DNA of 64,000 nt from Rhodopirellula baltica SH 1 (GTDB lineage Bacteria; Planctomycetota; Planctomycetia; Pirellulales; Pirellulaceae). The stretch is from contig NC_005027.1 of NCBI RefSeq assembly GCF_000196115.1, forward strand, positions 2,418,001 to 2,482,000, written 5' to 3'. Of this stretch, positions 1 to 8,439 are shown piece after piece (within the stretch, counting starts at the first letter, position 1; each line of letters opens with the position of its first letter). Position numbers and translations under genes: made by a program. The notes beneath the pieces were generated by a model, which was given only the letters and a program-made list of their open reading frames with translations, was not told the origin of the DNA and searched no databases.

Positions 1-2
1 TG

Positions 3-1019
3 ATCAACCAAGCCTATCGAGGCGGGATTGATTTGGGTGAGACAACGGCTTCGGCACAAGTCATCAGCCGCTCGCGGATCGACGTTCAAAACCTGACCAG
101 TTCACCAGATGGTCGACTCGGAAAGGGCGGCAAAACCCGTTGGGCCATCCAGCCGGTGCAAGAAAGTCACGCTGCGGATCTCTCAACGTTGCATTGCCAT
201 TGGACGAAAGACATTCGCGAACAAATCTCGCGAGTGTTTGATGCAACCGCTACGCCTGAACAGCCACTGCCCCGCGATCGCAACCTCGTCTGCGTCCAAG
301 GCACCATCGTCGCTGCCAAGGGAGCGGGTGTCTTGTTTCAACCTGTTGATTGCAACGCCACACTGACGCTCGGGATCGCGATGGACAATGCGGCGGTGAT
401 GTACCGGCAAAACCTTCAAATGTTGGCGAGGTGCCCCGGACTGTCGATCGAGATCTTCGCGAGATTGCGGTTGAACCAAGCGGGCTGGATGGATGCCCTG
501 AGCTTTCGTGCGTTGTCCGAGGAAGTGACCTTTCCGGATCATTGGTTGGGCCGCTGTCATCTCGGACTTGATGCACTGCAACGACATCATTTTCAGAACA
601 CTCAAAGATATGTCGAAGACGTCGAGCAACAACGAAAACAACCATCGCCAGCTGAACACAACGTATTAATTCGCAATGCCGTCGACACACGCAGTTCGAA
701 GAGTGAATTGTTTCCAGGCCTCGAAAAACGTTGTGCAGCCATGGTGATCGGTGGTCGAAGTTCCGTCGGATCCATCAGTTCTCGCACTCACCGACAGGAC
801 CATGCACGGCTGGTCGCTAGAGGCCAACGCACAGCGGCGGGTCTGTTGAACCACTTGGCGATGGCATGCGCCGAATCCCCAGCCGTCACGCGGCGTGGCA
901 ACGTCAATCACGCTTCCGAAAAACACCGTCGCCCCCTCATCCTTGCCGTGATCGACCAATACTGCCGCGAATTCAGAAGCCACTACGAACGCGACCAATG
1001 GCGACGCTGGTTGGGTTGA
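3..1019 (+). CDS. Hypothetical protein, 5' partial
   Basis: The frame is open from the first bases of the window to a TGA at 1017-1019, so the true start probably lies upstream; an internal TTG at 33 gives 328 residues. I do not recognise a family. The product is basic and soluble, has no signal peptide or membrane segment, and contains many His, Arg and Gln residues in its last 100 residues. Several overlapping frames on both strands are also long here, so coding potential is not certain. It stands alone, about 300 bp before the next gene. Function unknown. Confidence 0.4.
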   Translation: MNQAYRGGIDLGETTASAQVISRSRIDVQNLTSSPDGRLGKGGKTRWAIQPVQESHAADLSTLHCHWTKDIREQISRVFDATATPEQPLPRDRNLVCVQGTIVAAKGAGVLFQPVDCNATLTLGIAMDNAAVMYRQNLQMLARCPGLSIEIFARLRLNQAGWMDALSFRALSEEVTFPDHWLGRCHLGLDALQRHHFQNTQRYVEDVEQQRKQPSPAEHNVLIRNAVDTRSSKSELFPGLEKRCAAMVIGGRSSVGSISSRTHRQDHARLVARGQRTAAGLLNHLAMACAESPAVTRRGNVNHASEKHRRPLILAVIDQYCREFRSHYERDQWRRWLG

Positions 1020-1330
1020 GTGAATACCCGCCAATGAGGCAGATACTGGAGTTGCCGGTCTCAACCTCTATCTAGCCTTGATGGAAGAAAGAGGATTGTG
1101 GTGCACTTGAGTCAGCAGAGTCGAACAAAATGCCTGACCGCAATTGAGGTCGTTACAATGAAGCGAGGATTGGCAGAGAAATTACGTTGATCCGTTTGGC
1201 GATTGGTTTTCTTCTGCTTGCATGCCGTTTTCATTCGCGGGATGCATCTCGACGACGCCTTGCTTTTCAGACGCATCGCCCTTTTGCGTCGCTACCCGAC
1301 TCCCCCGTTCCGCTGGAGCGACCAACATTC

Positions 1331-2059
1331 ATGCCCAACGCCCATCCCGAAGGTAGCATCGCGTTGCTGATTGATGCTGACAATGCACCGTCCTCCAAGA
1401 TCGAATTCATCATTTCTGAACTGGCCACCTACGGTATCGTCAACATTCGAAAGGCATACGGGAACTGGACCAAACGAGGCTTGGAAGGTTGGATCAATGT
1501 GCTACACGAGTACGCGATCGCACCGACTCAGTGCTTTGATTTGATCAAGGGCAAGAATGCAACCGACATGGCCTTGCTGATTGACGCGATGGACATTCTC
1601 TACACGAGACAGGTCAACACCTTCGGATTGGTTTCATCGGATTGCGACTTCACGCCGCTGGTCTGCCGTTTGCGGGAAGATGGCAAGCAAGTCATCGGAT
1701 TTGGACGTCAGAACTCGCCTGCACCATTTGTCTTGGCCTGCAGCCACTTCATCTACTTGGACGAAGAACCCACCGAGAAAGCGCCGCCCAAAAAGAGGCG
1801 GGAAAGTTCGGTATCGTCGCTGCAAAAGAACACGAAGCTCATGAACACGCTTCGAACCGCGGTGAAGGAAGCCGCCGATGACGATGGTTGGGCGGAACTC
1901 GGACCGGTCGGAGCTCATATCTCGAACCAAGGTCCCTTCAGTCATCGAACCTATGGGTTCCCCAAACTCAGTGACATGTTCGATGCAATCGATCTATTCG
2001 AAGTTCAAAAGACCCAGCAAGCCGGGCCAGGATCGGTACGAGTCCGATTGAAAAGATAG
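1331..2059 (+). CDS. NYN-domain protein with C-terminal OST-HTH (LOTUS) domain
   Basis: This 242-residue protein has an N-terminal NYN (PIN-like, LabA/DUF88) nuclease fold. The acidic sites are visible as LLIDADN (residues 13-18), NATDMALLID (77-86) and SSDCDF (102-107). A basic KKRR linker near residue 155 leads to a C-terminal OST-HTH/LOTUS-like domain (about 165-240) with the typical Y-G-F-P-K-L-S-D motif. Such proteins are thought to cleave or bind structured RNA in the cytoplasm. The frame is open back to 1187, but the ATG at 1331 is preferred because homology begins just after it and the upstream residues look non-coding. It is monocistronic, and the RNA target is unknown. Confidence 0.85.
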   Translation: MPNAHPEGSIALLIDADNAPSSKIEFIISELATYGIVNIRKAYGNWTKRGLEGWINVLHEYAIAPTQCFDLIKGKNATDMALLIDAMDILYTRQVNTFGLVSSDCDFTPLVCRLREDGKQVIGFGRQNSPAPFVLACSHFIYLDEEPTEKAPPKKRRESSVSSLQKNTKLMNTLRTAVKEAADDDGWAELGPVGAHISNQGPFSHRTYGFPKLSDMFDAIDLFEVQKTQQAGPGSVRVRLKR

Positions 2060-2719
2060 GCGACGCCAGTTGCAACACTGGCATTGCAGGTTGTGTCGAA
2101 ACACAGCCGAACCGGCATCCCTTCATTCTCTGACGCACTGTCCCTCACCACTGACTTCCCTTCTCTGATCAGCGTCCATTCGTGGGGATAAGTGTTCTCC
2201 CAAGGGTCAGCTGAAGAACACGAATCGTCGCTCATCAGAGTTCCATCCTTCATCGGTCTCCCGTTCGTTTTGGCAAGATGTCGAGAGTGATCCAGTTTTC
2301 TGCGACAGAAAACTGACGGACTGAGCGAAGTGTGGAAACCCAGTGCTGCTTTCGAATCTTGTTTTAATCGCTACTGGACCACCGACGCTTCGCTCCGAAA
2401 GGTGACCTGTTTCACGACTGAAACATCATCTCTGGTTAGCGTTTTTTGGACCGAATGGAACGGGAGGCACCGGGCCGAACGTGCAACGCTCGCCGGTTTG
2501 AGATGGGCCGAAACTTTCAATGGCAAGCGGATAGTCAGCAGCACGCCACCTCTGATTGTGACATTGCCTGATGAATGTGTTGGCATTCTCTGTTTTTACC
2601 GACCTACAGCCTTGACGCCGCATATCCTCTTTGGTCGGATGACCGCACATCCGACCGACGGTCGACTAACAGCCGACTGCTGGTCGGTTACTCAGTAGAC
2701 AAAACAGGAGAATCAGCCG
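2060..2719. other. 660-bp gap with palindromes, no convincing gene
   Basis: No reading frame here looks like a protein. A minus-strand frame of 82 codons (2005-2253) has a fair ribosome site but overlaps the preceding gene and matches nothing I know. Perfect inverted repeats are visible: 10-bp arms with a 3-nt loop at 2293-2315 (CAGTTTTCTG), and 7-bp arms at 2408-2425 (TGTTTCA/TGAAACA). The last 90 bp are the control region of the TetR gene, described separately. Confidence 0.6.
2633..2664. promoter_or_regulatory. Candidate TetR operator
   Basis: GGTCGGATG at 2633-2641 and CATCCGACC at 2648-2656 form a perfect 9-bp inverted repeat with a 6-bp spacer. It overlaps a second perfect repeat, CGACCG-a-CGGTCG (2652-2664). 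A third, weaker CCGAC/GTCGG pair follows at 2673-2687. The site lies 55-87 bp upstream of the TetR start, where an autoregulatory operator is expected. A TTGACG hexamer at 2612 may be a -35 box; no clear -10 box was found. Confidence 0.5.
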
Positions 2720-3355
2720 ATGTACTGGCAAAGGGCGCGACAACCGGGCCAAAAGGCGGAGCGTGTTGCGGCCATCCTGGAGGCCGCAGCCACGCTCTTT
2801 GATGAGAAAGAGCTCGCTGACATCTCGATGCGTGATGTGGCTGCCACGGCGGGACTGGGCAAGGCAAGCCTTTACCACTACTTCAACACGAAGGAAGAGG
2901 TTTTCATCAGCCTGTACCGCGAAGAACTCAACGATTGGTTGCTCGACGTCGAAAGCCGTCTGAAACGACTTCGTTCCCCCACGCCAAAACGAATCGCGAA
3001 ATCGCTGACGGAGGCGATTCGAAGTCGCGACCGCTTCTGTCGCTTGACGGTCGTTCTGGCGTCCGTGCTGGAACGCAATTTAACAACGGACTTCCTTCGA
3101 GAATTCAAGCGATCCCTCCTTCCTTCGCTCGAACGATGCGTGGCGGCCATCCAATCGGTTCAGCCAAACATGTCGGCTGCTGCCGTGCAGGAATTCATCA
3201 TTCAGCATCATGCCGTGATCGCCGGACTTTGGCCGCTTGCTCACCCGTCCGAGCAAGTATCAACGCTCATGCAAGAAGAAGAGTTTCGAGGCCATCAGGT
3301 CGACTTTCATCGCTTATTCGAATCGACGATTCGCCAGTTGATTCAGCCTCAATAG
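2720..3355 (+). CDS. TetR/AcrR family transcriptional regulator
   Basis: This 211-residue protein has a classic N-terminal TetR helix-turn-helix (residues 14-60), with I-L-E-A-A-x-x-L-F, S-M-R-D-V-A and K-A-S-L-Y-H-Y-F all present. The helical C-terminal ligand domain does not reveal an inducer. AGGAG at 2707-2711 places the ATG correctly. The SDR gene starts 39 bp after its stop on the same strand, so the two very likely form a regulator-enzyme operon. The palindromes at 2633-2664 are its probable autoregulatory site. The ligand may be the substrate or product of the SDR, which is inference from position. Confidence 0.92.
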   Translation: MYWQRARQPGQKAERVAAILEAAATLFDEKELADISMRDVAATAGLGKASLYHYFNTKEEVFISLYREELNDWLLDVESRLKRLRSPTPKRIAKSLTEAIRSRDRFCRLTVVLASVLERNLTTDFLREFKRSLLPSLERCVAAIQSVQPNMSAAAVQEFIIQHHAVIAGLWPLAHPSEQVSTLMQEEEFRGHQVDFHRLFESTIRQLIQPQ

Positions 3356-3394
3356 CTCCTCTTCAATAACGCCTATCAAAACAGAGATGGAAAC

Positions 3395-4342
3395 ATGCCC
3401 ACCGAAAAACATTTTGGCCCGCAAGGCTGGACGCCCGACCGAATCGGATCACTCCAAGGCAAAACCTATGTCATCACCGGTGCCAATGCTGGTGCGGGAT
3501 TCGAGGCGACTCGTGCATTGCTGTCCAAAGGCGCGAAGGTGGTGATGATGAACCGCAACGCCGACAAGTCAGCCGCAGCCATCGAAACCTTGAAACGGGA
3601 ATTTGGCAGGGACGCCGACGTGACCTTTGTGCGTTTGGATTTAGCAGTGCTGGATTCGGTCCGAGAAGCGGCTTCGGAACTACTCGATACGGTCCCTCAA
3701 ATCGATGCACTCATTTGCAACGCCGCGATCGCCCAGGTGGCCAAACAAGAGATCACCGTGGACGGTTTTGAAAGCCAACTTGGCGTGAACCACTTCGGGC
3801 ACTTCTTGCTGTGCGGACTGCTGTTCGATTGGATCGAACAATCGCATGGACGCATCGTCGTCGTCGGCAGCAACGCCTACAAAATGGGCTTGAAGAAGAT
3901 CCAATTCGAAGACTTGAATTTCGACAAAAACTACACCGCGTGGAACGCGTACGCGCAGAGCAAGTTGGCTCAAATGATGTTCGCCTACGAGCTTCAGCGA
4001 CGCGTGGAAGCGTCCAGCAAGCACGTTCAGGTTCGGGTTTGCCATCCCGGTGCATCGCGAACGAATTTGCTCAACGATACCGCCAGTTTGCCGATGAAGA
4101 TGTTGTGGAAAGTGATCTCTCCCTTCATCGCCCAATCCGCAGAAAGAGGCTCATGGCCCGAAGTCATGTGCGCCACCGAAGACGGCCTGAAACCTCAAGC
4201 CTTGTACGGTCCCACCAAGAGAGCCGAAACCGTAGGCCCCGTCGGGGAATGCCCGCTCGAACCTCTCGCCCTGAACCAAGAAGCCGCCACCCAACTCTGG
4301 TCAGTCTCCGAGCAAAAGGTCGCCCTCACCTGGTCGCCCTAG
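3395..4342 (+). CDS. Short-chain dehydrogenase/reductase (retinol-dehydrogenase-like)
   Basis: This 315-residue classical SDR has the NAD(P) glycine motif TGANAGAG (residues 28-35), CNAA (108-111), a catalytic Ser in VVVGS (159), and the Y-x-x-x-K pair Y186/K190. Its overall pattern, including H-P-G after the active site, resembles the WW-oxidoreductase/retinol dehydrogenase branch, which oxidises or reduces hydrophobic alcohols and carbonyls. The true substrate is unknown. It is co-transcribed with the TetR gene upstream and ends at a strong intrinsic terminator (4384-4431). The start is supported by a purine-rich AGAGATGG upstream. Confidence 0.9.
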   Translation: MPTEKHFGPQGWTPDRIGSLQGKTYVITGANAGAGFEATRALLSKGAKVVMMNRNADKSAAAIETLKREFGRDADVTFVRLDLAVLDSVREAASELLDTVPQIDALICNAAIAQVAKQEITVDGFESQLGVNHFGHFLLCGLLFDWIEQSHGRIVVVGSNAYKMGLKKIQFEDLNFDKNYTAWNAYAQSKLAQMMFAYELQRRVEASSKHVQVRVCHPGASRTNLLNDTASLPMKMLWKVISPFIAQSAERGSWPEVMCATEDGLKPQALYGPTKRAETVGPVGECPLEPLALNQEAATQLWSVSEQKVALTWSP

Positions 4343-4376
4343 CAACCAGCGTCGAAGTAAATGTCGGACAGAATGA

Positions 4377-4680
4377 GTGGCATAGGCTTCCAGCCTGTGT
4401 TCCGCGCACTTACAGGCTGGAAGCCTTTTTGTACCCCACATCTTTTGCGAGCCGCTTGCGTTGTGAATACAGTCGCTTTGAAGCCAAACATCCCCTGTCC
4501 AAAAACTATTAGTGTTCGATTAGCGGAGATTAGTGTCCCCTTGGCCGCTCTGGCGGAACACTAATCCGCTCTGATCGTGCACTAATCTTTGGTGTTTCGA
4601 GATGTGGGGTATAAAAAGGCTGGAAGCCTATGCCACTTGTTTTCCGCACAATCCTTCAAGTGCCGAGGCCTTCCAGCCGG
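4377..4680. repeat. Nested palindromic intergenic element
   Basis: GTGGCATAGGCTTCCAGCC at 4377-4395 recurs inverted at 4618-4636. Inside it, a run containing AAGCCTTTTTGTACCCCAC (4420-4438) is mirrored with one mismatch near 4603-4621. The right end folds again: 4618-4639 pairs imperfectly with 4657-4678. The core (about 4508-4600) is an imperfect palindrome built from GATTAGTGT and ACACTAATC words that also occurs near 49532 and 52876. No protein is encoded. The structure suggests a non-autonomous mobile repeat that now separates two convergent genes. Confidence 0.6.
4384..4431 (+). terminator. Intrinsic terminator of the TetR-SDR operon
   Basis: Perfect 15-bp arms, AGGCTTCCAGCCTGT (4384-4398) and ACAGGCTGGAAGCCT (4412-4426), flank a 13-nt loop. 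They are followed directly by TTTTT. It lies 42 bp after the SDR stop and forms the left part of a larger palindromic element. Confidence 0.75.
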
Positions 4681-4808
4681 CGACTGCCCAAACAACTGCC
4701 CCACATCCCTCACGCCCAGAACTTTGTGCCCTGAACGCTATGCCCAGTATTTTGCTTCGACTTTAAAGCTGACGGGCAAAACTCGAAGTCGGGTGCGACC
4801 ATCGAAGA

Positions 4809-5843
4809 TCACTCGGTCTCTTCTTGCCGGACGATCAGCAGCAACTCGTCCAGGTCAGCAATCAGTTCTCGCATCGTTTGATACCGACTCGCCGTTTGTT
4901 TCGCGATCGCTTTGAAGACGATCCGGTCAGCTTCCTTGGGAATGTGTTGATTGGGCGAGCGTTCACTCGGTGGAGTCGGTTGACGCATGCAGATGTTCTC
5001 AAACGTTTCATTGCGATCCTTGCCACGAAATGGCTCCGCAACCGCCATGGCTTCGTACAAACAAACTCCCACCGAAAACACGTCGCTGCGTTCGTCAATG
5101 TCTCGATTGGCAATCTGTTCCGGTGACATGTAGGTCGGAGTACCGATCAACAAATTGGCTGGTGTCAACGTTGGCAGCTCATACGTATGTTCCTCGTGTT
5201 TGACCTTCGACATCGAGGCCGACTCACTCGGCGGCGCATGACTGCTTTCGTTGTGTGGAGTAGACGTCACTGCATAGCGACCATCATCGAGAGTCGGGGC
5301 ACCCCAAACCTTGGCTGAGCCCCAATCCAACAGCGTGACTTCACCGAAGTTACCCACCCAAATGTTTTCCGGTTTGACATCCCGATGAATCACACCCGCC
5401 GCGTGTGCGAACACGAGCGTTTGACAGGTGTCTCGAACGATCTCGATCCGTCGGTGCAACGGAAACGCAGCGGCGACCTTCTCGTCGCCCTTCCCAAGCT
5501 GGCGAAGCACGGAGAAAAAATTCTCTCCTGAGATCCGCTTCATCGCATAATAAATTCCATATTCCTCGTCCTCGCCGATCTCGTGCACAGGCACCGTACC
5601 GGGGTGTTCCAGTTGTGCTGTCACCCGCGCTTCGCGGAGCAGACGACGCCGGAATCCGCGGTCCAATCGGTGTTCCGGCAACAACATCTTAAGCACCACG
5701 GTGCGGCCCACGATTTGGTCGTAGGCGGCATACAACACTCCGTTGCCGCCGCGAGCCATTTCGGTGAGGTCGCGGTACTTGGCCAGTCCATGCGGACGTG
5801 GCGATGGAAGCTGAATGTCAGTGCTGGAGAGTGAAAGCATCAT
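4809..5843 (-). CDS. Hanks-type serine/threonine protein kinase
   Basis: This 344-residue soluble kinase shows the glycine loop RGGNGVLY (31-38), Lys52 in VVLK, catalytic HRDVKPEN (153-160), LLDWGSAK (171-178) and GTPTYMSPEQ in the activation segment. The metal-binding DFG is DWG here, a substitution common in planctomycete kinases. A long polar insert lies between DWG and GTPTYMSPE. There is no transmembrane segment or sensor domain, so it is a lone cytoplasmic kinase domain. Its ATG overlaps the stop of the upstream secreted-protein gene by 4 bp (ATGA), so the two are translationally coupled. Confidence 0.93.
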   Translation of the reverse strand: MMLSLSSTDIQLPSPRPHGLAKYRDLTEMARGGNGVLYAAYDQIVGRTVVLKMLLPEHRLDRGFRRRLLREARVTAQLEHPGTVPVHEIGEDEEYGIYYAMKRISGENFFSVLRQLGKGDEKVAAAFPLHRRIEIVRDTCQTLVFAHAAGVIHRDVKPENIWVGNFGEVTLLDWGSAKVWGAPTLDDGRYAVTSTPHNESSHAPPSESASMSKVKHEEHTYELPTLTPANLLIGTPTYMSPEQIANRDIDERSDVFSVGVCLYEAMAVAEPFRGKDRNETFENICMRQPTPPSERSPNQHIPKEADRIVFKAIAKQTASRYQTMRELIADLDELLLIVRQEETE

Positions 5844-6757
5844 TCGTCAACGTAGCCTGCTTGAAGGTACAGTCGGGCCGCTTCTCGGTAGGGTGGTTCC
5901 CAACCGAGTTCCTGCAGCAAATCACGCCGTTTCTTGAGATACCATTTCGGGTCAATGGAATGCCGGTTGGCTTCCAGCAATTCGAGTGCTCGCCCCTTCT
6001 TTCCAGATCGGCGAAACATACGGTCCTGCAACAGAATGAATTCGCGTCGATCACCCTGCGTTTGATCGGTCAGTCGCTGAAAAGCTGCCACCAAGCGCGA
6101 CTCATATTCGTCCGGCTTGGCAATCGGCCATCGCTCTAGGACCTCCGGCAACTCGCGATACGCCAGCGCTCGGCCGAGTCGATATCGCGTAAACGCAAGC
6201 GTCCAACCGGTGGGCGTTGCCAGCGTTTGCGAATCCGACGGAAGATGATCCATGAGCGACTGCTCCAATTCCCCGGCCAGCTCAATCGTCTTCCGCAAGT
6301 TGTCTTTGCGTTCTTCGTCGGTGTCAGAAGCGATCAACCGTTTCTGCAAATCAACCATCACACTCCAAACATCACCGTCGACGGATTCAGGTCGCGGCAG
6401 ATCTGCCAACACGGGCTCCTCCATCAACTCGGATTCGTTCGGTGCGTCAGCGGGTGCAGAAGGCATGCGTCCTGGCTGCCACCGACGAAGCCACGATTGC
6501 CGAGCGGAATATTCCAAACGTTCGTCGTCTGACGAGGCATTCTGGATCTTCAATGCAATGGACGCCAGCGTTTCGGTCTTCCAGCGCTGGGCCTCCACCG
6601 TGCGAGGACTTTCCGCGAACGCACTCCATTGCAGGCAGACCAACGCCAGCAACAGCATCGTTCGCCATGCCCAACGGCCAAGGCCATCAATCCGCTGAGG
6701 TGGTAGGAACAGTCCAGCCATGTTGCATTCAAGTGGTACATTGGTTGTTGTTTGCAT
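5840..6757 (-). CDS. Hypothetical exported or membrane-anchored protein, kinase-coupled
   Basis: This 305-residue protein of no family I recognise has a hydrophobic segment at about residues 32-48 followed by A-F-A-E-S. That fits an export signal with a long N-region or a signal anchor. The rest is helical and charged, resembling helical-repeat proteins. GAGGG four bases upstream supports the ATG at 6757; a second ATG at 6721 would give a more typical signal peptide but lacks a ribosome site. It is coupled by an ATGA overlap to the downstream kinase, suggesting the kinase and this protein act together. Confidence 0.7.
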   Translation of the reverse strand: MQTTTNVPLECNMAGLFLPPQRIDGLGRWAWRTMLLLALVCLQWSAFAESPRTVEAQRWKTETLASIALKIQNASSDDERLEYSARQSWLRRWQPGRMPSAPADAPNESELMEEPVLADLPRPESVDGDVWSVMVDLQKRLIASDTDEERKDNLRKTIELAGELEQSLMDHLPSDSQTLATPTGWTLAFTRYRLGRALAYRELPEVLERWPIAKPDEYESRLVAAFQRLTDQTQGDRREFILLQDRMFRRSGKKGRALELLEANRHSIDPKWYLKKRRDLLQELGWEPPYREAARLYLQAGYVDE

Positions 6758-6785
6758 CGCACCCTCGTGACCTTACCGATTTCCC

Positions 6786-8309
6786 ATGCAGCATTCCACA
6801 GTGAGCCACGTTTTCTTTTTCTTCGCGGTTTCCTTTGCGGTGGTCGTTTTGTTCGGATCTGGTTCGTTGATGGCGGATCCATCCGATTGGGCGGAAGGCA
6901 CGCAGGAACACAATGATGGTGCCAACCGGGAACACTACAACCAAGCGGCTTCGTTGCGATGGGCTCACTTCATGGGCGATTGGTGCGACGCCAAAGGAAC
7001 CGAGCAAGGCGAGACAGTCTATGCGATCGCTGAAGTATCTGACACGGACACTCTCACCCCCGTTCGCTGGGACGTGACGACGCTCGCGAACGAGTGGGGC
7101 CAGGGAACGCATCCCAATCAAGGCATGTTTTTACGTGTTGTTGAAGGATCCGGCCGGATCGCGTTCGCCAGCCGAGAGAGCACTGATGAAACCCTGCGTC
7201 CCAAACTCGAACTGACTGGCAAGAACGGAACGGCCATCCTCGACGCAGTCGCCGATACATTCCTGACCAAGTGGACTTACCGTAGCCAGGGACAAGCGAA
7301 CGAATTGCGAGTCTCGGCCGAGGCGGAAAACCTGCTGGTCCGTTTCGATCTCGAACAAGCCACCGACATCGGAACGATCACCCGGGCCACGTTGGTGCTG
7401 CTGTCACCCCAGCAGTTCGGATCGGCCAGCATCGGTGTGTTTCGTTGCAACCAAGGCGAATCCGACGTTCCCACTTCACCCGCTTTAGGCATCGCGGCGA
7501 AGTACGAAAACGATCGAGGAATCGCGAATGATTTAGACGTGATTTTCGCGACGGGTTTCGAACGAGCAGACTGGAAAAGTGAATGGACTCAGGTAGGCAA
7601 AGACGGCAAAGTGGACACGGTCAATCCTGAATCACGCTCGGAAGGTTTCCTTCCTTTGCAAGGCAAGGCGTTGCGTTCGCGCATCGACGAAGGTGAGTTC
7701 ACAGCCTTGAACACGCTCTACAAGTTTGATGAACGAATTGGCAGCGAGCCCGAAGAAATCTACTTTCGCTATCACTTGCGCCTGGCTGATGACTGGAATC
7801 AAACCGTTCAAGGCGGCAAGCTACCGGGGATCAGCGGGACGTATGGTCGCGCAGGCTGGGGCGGACGAAAGAGCGATGGCACCGACGGCTGGTCAGCTCG
7901 CGGGCTGTTCCAAAAGACCGTCCCCGCCGGCAATCCTTTGGCGGGACGAACCCCGATTGGATTCTACTGCTACCACGCTGACATGCACGGAACCTATGGA
8001 TCTCACTGGGTCTGGAGCCAAAATTACCGTGGATACCTGGCCAAGAATCAGTGGTACACCATCGAACAACAGTGCCGCCTCAACACTCCCGGCGAAAAGG
8101 ATGGAATCTTACGAGGCTGGGTCGATGGGCAACTGGCATTTGAAAAAACGGACGTGCGATTCCGCATGACCGACGAACTCAAAATTGAACAGATCTGGAT
8201 GAACCTCTACCACGGCGGGAAAACCGCATCGCCACACGACCAGCACATCTTCATCGACAACGTGGTGATTGCAAAGAAGTACATCGGACCGATGGTCACC
8301 TCGCCCTGA
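6786..8309 (+). CDS. Secreted polysaccharide lyase, PL14-like, with DNRLRE-type N-terminal domain
   Basis: A signal peptide (residues 1-30, ending L-M-A-D) precedes two domains. Residues 45-240 have the pattern of a DNRLRE beta-sandwich (A-D-T-F-L, L-V-R-F-D-L, A-T-L-V-L). Residues 250-500 resemble PL14-type alginate/glucuronan lyases, with GGKLPGISG (about 340), Y-R-x-H-L-R-L, G-F-Y-C-Y-H-A-D and a final I-F-I-D-N-V-V strand. It likely cleaves an acidic polysaccharide outside the cytoplasm or in the periplasm, in keeping with the algal-polysaccharide lifestyle implied by the sulfatases. Its start is only 28 bp from the divergent start at 6757. The substrate is unproven. Confidence 0.7.
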   Translation: MQHSTVSHVFFFFAVSFAVVVLFGSGSLMADPSDWAEGTQEHNDGANREHYNQAASLRWAHFMGDWCDAKGTEQGETVYAIAEVSDTDTLTPVRWDVTTLANEWGQGTHPNQGMFLRVVEGSGRIAFASRESTDETLRPKLELTGKNGTAILDAVADTFLTKWTYRSQGQANELRVSAEAENLLVRFDLEQATDIGTITRATLVLLSPQQFGSASIGVFRCNQGESDVPTSPALGIAAKYENDRGIANDLDVIFATGFERADWKSEWTQVGKDGKVDTVNPESRSEGFLPLQGKALRSRIDEGEFTALNTLYKFDERIGSEPEEIYFRYHLRLADDWNQTVQGGKLPGISGTYGRAGWGGRKSDGTDGWSARGLFQKTVPAGNPLAGRTPIGFYCYHADMHGTYGSHWVWSQNYRGYLAKNQWYTIEQQCRLNTPGEKDGILRGWVDGQLAFEKTDVRFRMTDELKIEQIWMNLYHGGKTASPHDQHIFIDNVVIAKKYIGPMVTSP

Positions 8310-8439
8310 GTCGGTGCGGCTTGCCCCTCATGCTGAATCAGTCACACGCAATGTCGTATTGAACAACACTTCAAGTCAAGAAATAAGTGTCGCAACAAAC
8401 CTTAAGAAACCGCCTGGTGTTTGAGCGTCCATCAAATTT

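Noticed and set aside
183-1064. Several long minus-strand frames opposite the first ORF
   Set aside because: They overlap each other and the plus frame, have erratic composition and match no family. The plus frame is open throughout, so I kept only that.
2005-2253. Minus-strand frame of 82 codons with a fair ribosome site
   Set aside because: It overlaps the end of the NYN gene and resembles nothing known.
2330-2698. Plus-strand frame of 122 codons before the TetR gene
   Set aside because: Composition is unlike a protein, and it runs through palindromes including the operator candidate.
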